Below are positions 61,208 to 64,000 of a DNA stretch of 64,000 nucleotides, one piece after another (position 1 is the first letter of the stretch; every line of letters starts with the position of its first letter). Under the pieces are notes generated by a model. The model was given only the letters and a program-made list of their open reading frames with translations, had not been told where the DNA came from and made no database searches. The position numbers were made by a program, and so were the translations under genes. This stretch comes from Lysobacter antibioticus (lineage in GTDB: Bacteria; Pseudomonadota; Gammaproteobacteria; Xanthomonadales; Xanthomonadaceae). The stretch is from NCBI RefSeq assembly GCF_001442535.1, contig NZ_CP013141.1:1878520-1942519 (forward strand). The letters are read 5' to 3'.

Positions 61208-61813
61208 ATGAAGCGGATCGGTTACGCGCTCGGCGCCGCACTATTGGCGGCGGCAATGGTCATCGCACCGATGGCGATGGCGATGCAGGACACGCCCAAG
61301 ACGACGAAGCCGGCCGATCTGTCCGGCCTGCGCGACTTCGATTTCTTGAACGGCCACTGGAAGACCAAGCACCGCCGGCTCAAGCAGCGCTTCGTCGGCA
61401 GCAGCGAATGGATCGAGTTCGACGGCAGCTTCAGCCAGCGCCCGTTGATGGACGGGTGGGGCAACACCGGCGACAACGTCTTCAACATGCCGGGCGGCAC
61501 CTATCGCGGCGTAAGCCTGCGCGCCTACGACGCCCAGACCGGCCAGTGGGCGGTGTGGTGGCTCGACGGCCGCAACCCCGGCGACGACCTGAGTCCGCCG
61601 AACAAGGGCCGCTTCGAGCACGGCCTCGGGCGTTTCTTCGCCAAGGACACGATGCAAGGCAAATCGGTGCTGGTGCGGGTGACCTGGTCGCAGCCCAGCC
61701 CGGATGCGCCGCGTTGGGAGCAGGCGTTCTCGATCGATGGCGGCAAGACCTGGGAGCTCAACTGGGTCACCGATTTCGTCCGCGTCGATACCAAGACCGC
61801 CGCGGCCGACTGA
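61208..61813 (+). CDS. Exported DUF1579-like protein (copy 1)
   Basis: 201-residue protein with a Sec signal peptide ending near MAMA (residue about 26). The mature part is a beta-rich domain with a recurring signature: FDFLNGHWKTKHRRLKQRFVG, WIEFDGSFSQRPLMDGWGN, then YRGVSLRAYDAQTGQWAVWWLDGRNP. This resembles lipocalin-like DUF1579 proteins, whose function is unknown. A second, related gene follows after about 45 bases. The ATG at 61208 begins the signal peptide. Confidence 0.75.
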   Translation: MKRIGYALGAALLAAAMVIAPMAMAMQDTPKTTKPADLSGLRDFDFLNGHWKTKHRRLKQRFVGSSEWIEFDGSFSQRPLMDGWGNTGDNVFNMPGGTYRGVSLRAYDAQTGQWAVWWLDGRNPGDDLSPPNKGRFEHGLGRFFAKDTMQGKSVLVRVTWSQPSPDAPRWEQAFSIDGGKTWELNWVTDFVRVDTKTAAAD

Positions 61814-61857
61814 GCCAGCGCCATCCCTTGCCAGGTTTCCTCACGAAGACAACGTTC

Positions 61858-62448
61858 ATGACCGATTCGATCGATCGCCGCCGCCTGTTGCAATTGTCGC
61901 TCGCGACGGTTCCTGCCTTGATGCTGCTCGGTACCACCGCCGGCGCCGAAGAGGTTACGAAGGCGAATGCAAGCCGCGCCGGCGCCGAACGCGACTTCGA
62001 TTTCTTTCTCGGCAGCTGGGACGTCAAACATCGTCGCCTCAAGCAACGATTGGCGGGCAATAACGACTGGGAGGAATTCGACGGCAGCACCCGCTGTCAG
62101 TCCCTGCTGGGAGGCATCGCCAATATCAACGACAGCGTGTCCTATCGCGCCGGCGGCGTGTACCGTGGCATGGGCTTGCGCGCGTTCGATGCCAAGACCC
62201 AGACCTGGGCCGACTGGTGGCTCGACGGCCGCAACCCGGTGAAGATCGACACGCCGGGCATCGGACGATTCGAAGGCCGTGTCGGCACCTTCTTTTCCGA
62301 GGACCTCCACGACGGCAAGCCGGTACGGGTGCGCGGTGTGTTCACCCACCTCGGCGACAGCCGCATGCAGTGGGAGCAGGCGTTCTCGCCCGACGGCGGT
62401 GCGACCTGGGAGACCAACTGGGTGATGCGCTATACGCGGACCGGGTGA
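61858..62448 (+). CDS. Exported DUF1579-like protein (copy 2, Tat-type signal)
   Basis: 196-residue paralogue of the preceding gene, sharing FDFFLGSWDVKHRRLKQRLAG, WEEFDGSTRCQSLLGG, YRGMGLRAFDAKTQTW and WWLDGRNP. Its N-terminus (DRRRLLQLSLATVPALMLLG) has a twin-arginine export motif instead of a plain Sec signal, suggesting folding before export. It lies 44 bases after copy 1, so both are probably on one transcript. The role is unknown. Confidence 0.75.
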   Translation: MTDSIDRRRLLQLSLATVPALMLLGTTAGAEEVTKANASRAGAERDFDFFLGSWDVKHRRLKQRLAGNNDWEEFDGSTRCQSLLGGIANINDSVSYRAGGVYRGMGLRAFDAKTQTWADWWLDGRNPVKIDTPGIGRFEGRVGTFFSEDLHDGKPVRVRGVFTHLGDSRMQWEQAFSPDGGATWETNWVMRYTRTG

Positions 62449-63038
62449 GGCGAGGGAAGAATTCTCGTCGTCTGCGAGTAGGTCTACGATCTGTTCGATG
62501 GTGTCTTGGCCGTCGCGATCGAGACTTCGGCGAATCATGCGGAACCAGCGCCGATCGTATTCGGCGCTGCTTGGCCGTTTATGCGACGGCTGCTTGCGGC
62601 TGATTCCACATTGCGACACAGGTGCAGTAGCGTGCATCTGTCGAGCGATCACGTATGACCCGTGCGCAGTCATCGGCCGCGATGTCGCAGTGAATCTGCA
62701 TTCGCATTAGCAATGACGAGGAGATGGTTTTCTCGACACATCTATGTGTGCCGAAACTCACAAGGGCGCGCTGTTCGAGTGTGCCAACTTTACTAGAGTC
62801 GATATTTTCATAAGCGAATTGCGTATTGCGTCACGTTTTATTTTGTAAGCTCGGTTTGAGACCTTGCATGGCCGCGATGCCTGCGACGTCGAGCTAGGGC
62901 ACAAGGAAGTGTGCCAGCCATTGGAGGTATCGCTTGCGCAGGCTTTGGCCTATCGGCGACACGGTTTTTTCCAGGGCCTGCGAACGGAATCGCGACCAGT
63001 CAATCGAGCTACAGATGATCCGTCAGTGGAAGGTTCGC
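62449..63038. other. Intergenic region with AT-rich part
   Basis: 590 bases. 62760-62850 is clearly AT-rich for this genome and precedes the small gene at 63039; a promoter is likely in it but no clear pair was set. On the minus strand near 62449-62600 a short coding-like stretch (EQIVDLLADDENSS) has no complete gene. Confidence 0.5.
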
Positions 63039-63299
63039 ATGAGTATCCAAATCGTCGGTCGTAATACAGTCGTTCCGGCAGCGCCGAGCATCGAGCAGGC
63101 AAGGCCGCAAGCGGAAGCGCCCAGCACGAAGGTCATACACAGCACCGTTTTCTCGGGGCTGGGCGTGGGCACTCAGGTGACCTTGATCGTGCACAGCGAA
63201 ACCATGAGCGACCAACATGTCTCCATGCTGCACGACAATTGCCTGAAAGCGCTGGAGCGCGCGGCCCGTTCGGTGTGCGAGGAAGTCGCAGCGGCCTGA
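63039..63299 (+). CDS. Hypothetical small protein
   Basis: 86-residue soluble protein with a GGAAGG site before its ATG. It has an Ala/Pro-rich first half, then VTLIVHSETMSDQHVSMLHDNCLKALERAAR, which looks like a strand and an amphipathic helix. No family was recognised. A GC-rich terminator follows at 63479. Confidence 0.55.
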   Translation: MSIQIVGRNTVVPAAPSIEQARPQAEAPSTKVIHSTVFSGLGVGTQVTLIVHSETMSDQHVSMLHDNCLKALERAARSVCEEVAAA

Positions 63300-63478
63300 G
63301 GCGTTTGTTGCGTAGTCGAAGCGCTAGTAGGGAAGAGGGTGCCTTTACCCCAGATTCCGCTGCTGCTGCTGCCGCTACCGTTGCCGCCGGCGTTGCCTGT
63401 GCCTCTGCCTCTGCCTCTGCCTGCGCGGTTGCTGTGCGTCGCTGAGTACTCGCGAAGGCAATCGAAGACCCGGAGGGC

Positions 63479-63505
63479 GGCGCGCAGGGATGCGCGCCGT
63501 TTTTC
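63479..63505 (+). terminator. Rho-independent terminator
   Basis: Eight-base stem GGCGCGCA/TGCGCGCC with a GGGA loop, followed by GTTTTT. It could end the transcript of the small gene that stops at 63299. Confidence 0.75.
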
Positions 63506-63598
63506 ATCGGGACAGGGATGTCCCGTATGAAAAATCCCTGCGCGGGCATCGCTCGTGCGGGCCTGTGATTCAAAAGAAAAGCATTTTTCTTTGGTTAT

Positions 63599-63628
63599 CT
63601 TTCTTTTGTTGCTTATGACAAAAGAAAG
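63599..63628. repeat. A/T-rich inverted repeat
   Basis: Perfect 11-base arms CTTTCTTTTGT and ACAAAAGAAAG with an eight-base loop. Its composition is unlike the GC-rich background. A repeat of this type, followed by AGTAACCCGCCGC, is widespread in xanthomonad genomes as far as I recall. Confidence 0.75.
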
Positions 63629-63714
63629 TAACCCGCCGCTTTAGTGGCGGAAGCTTTTGGCGTTTGATCCTGATCTTGATCTTGCTTGAGCCAAACGCCG
63701 CAAACCCGTTACAG

Positions 63715-63840
63715 CGCGGTCGCGGCTTGTGACCGAAGGAAATCCAGTAGGACGCCGCTCCTACCCTTAGAAGCCGCGATCACCATCCTCGCCGTTTGCG
63801 GCTGGAGCCCAGGGTAGGAGCGACGCAAGTCGCGACCGCG
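63715..63840. repeat. REPIN-like palindrome with an interrupted arm
   Basis: The left arm CGCGGTCGCGGCTTG is split from GCCGCTCCTACCC by about 23 bases (TGACCGAAGGAAATCCAGTA...). The right arm GGGTAGGAGCGACGCAAGTC is nearly intact at 63812-63840. Confidence 0.7.
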
Positions 63841-64000
63841 TTCTCGCGGCCTCCGGCGTGCGCCTCAAGCAGAAGTAGAGCTTCCGTCCACAACACGAGC
63901 AGCGGCTTGGGACCGCCATCCACTCCGAGAAACCTGCCCAGGCATAACCAAAATCGCCACCCGCTCGATACGCCGACCCTCGCTCCAACGACCCGAACGC

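Larger units (their letters stand above)
63300..64000. other. Repeat-rich end of the window, no gene seen
   Basis: 700 bases holding a TGCCTC hexamer tract (about 63390-63423), a terminator, an A/T-rich 30-base hairpin (63599-63628) and a disrupted REPIN-like palindrome (63715-63840). Open frames through it are repeat-derived. Confidence 0.65.

Noticed and set aside
63767..63988. 73-codon frame at the right end
   Set aside because: It runs through repeat sequence, has no ribosome-binding site and no recognisable feature.

Overview
This is a GC-rich window of about 64 kb from a gammaproteobacterial chromosome. It is most likely from the Xanthomonadaceae, and Lysobacter fits best. The gene order recN, hrcA, grpE, dnaK, dnaJ, dapB, carA, carB, greA, recJ and the divergent pairs smpB/ratA and bamE/fur are typical of that family. 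The tmRNA tag reads ANDDNYALAA. Intergenic spaces carry the palindromes and heptamer repeats common in these genomes. No rRNA, tRNA, CRISPR array, intact insertion sequence or prophage was seen.

Left part, 1-26.8 kb, is accessory and surface-oriented. It holds a GNAT acetyltransferase, several small or secreted proteins, a periplasmic M16 zinc peptidase, a subtilisin-type autotransporter, an orphan Xre/MbcA-type antitoxin-like protein and a 2208-residue YadA-type trimeric autotransporter adhesin. The adhesin has five 112-residue repeats and one EF-hand-like loop. Downstream lie a standalone IS5-type N-terminal domain protein, a small secreted protein, and two tandem copies of a membrane-anchored OmpR/CadC-type regulator with a large helical periplasmic part.

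Middle part, 26.9-35.4 kb. It contains ssrA (tmRNA, minus strand) with a clear promoter and terminator; a phage-like repressor gene facing a small DNA-binding-like protein, a membrane protein and a CHASE/PAS histidine kinase; an array of five REPIN-like palindromes in 212-214 bp tandem units; then smpB, ratA, rnfH, bamE, fur and a DUF2199 gene. Both halves of trans-translation (ssrA and smpB) are therefore within 6 kb.

Housekeeping part, 35.4-54.9 kb. recN, then the heat-shock cluster hrcA-grpE-dnaK-dnaJ with good sigma-32 promoter matches before grpE and dnaK, a DUF3857/transglutaminase-like protein, dapB, carA-(small membrane protein)-carB, greA, a conserved gene of unknown role and recJ.

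Right part, 55-64 kb. A lone tssA-like gene, a siroheme synthase with a shortened methyltransferase domain facing a NasT-NasS nitrate-sensing pair, a DUF1456 gene, a GST-like gene, a pair of related exported proteins, a small unknown gene and a repeat-rich end.

The most unusual features are the adhesin with its EF-hand-like loop and neighbouring transposase-derived protein, the duplicated CadC-type regulators, the repressor/operator/kinase module next to ssrA, the tandem REPIN array, and the truncated siroheme synthase beside nasTS.
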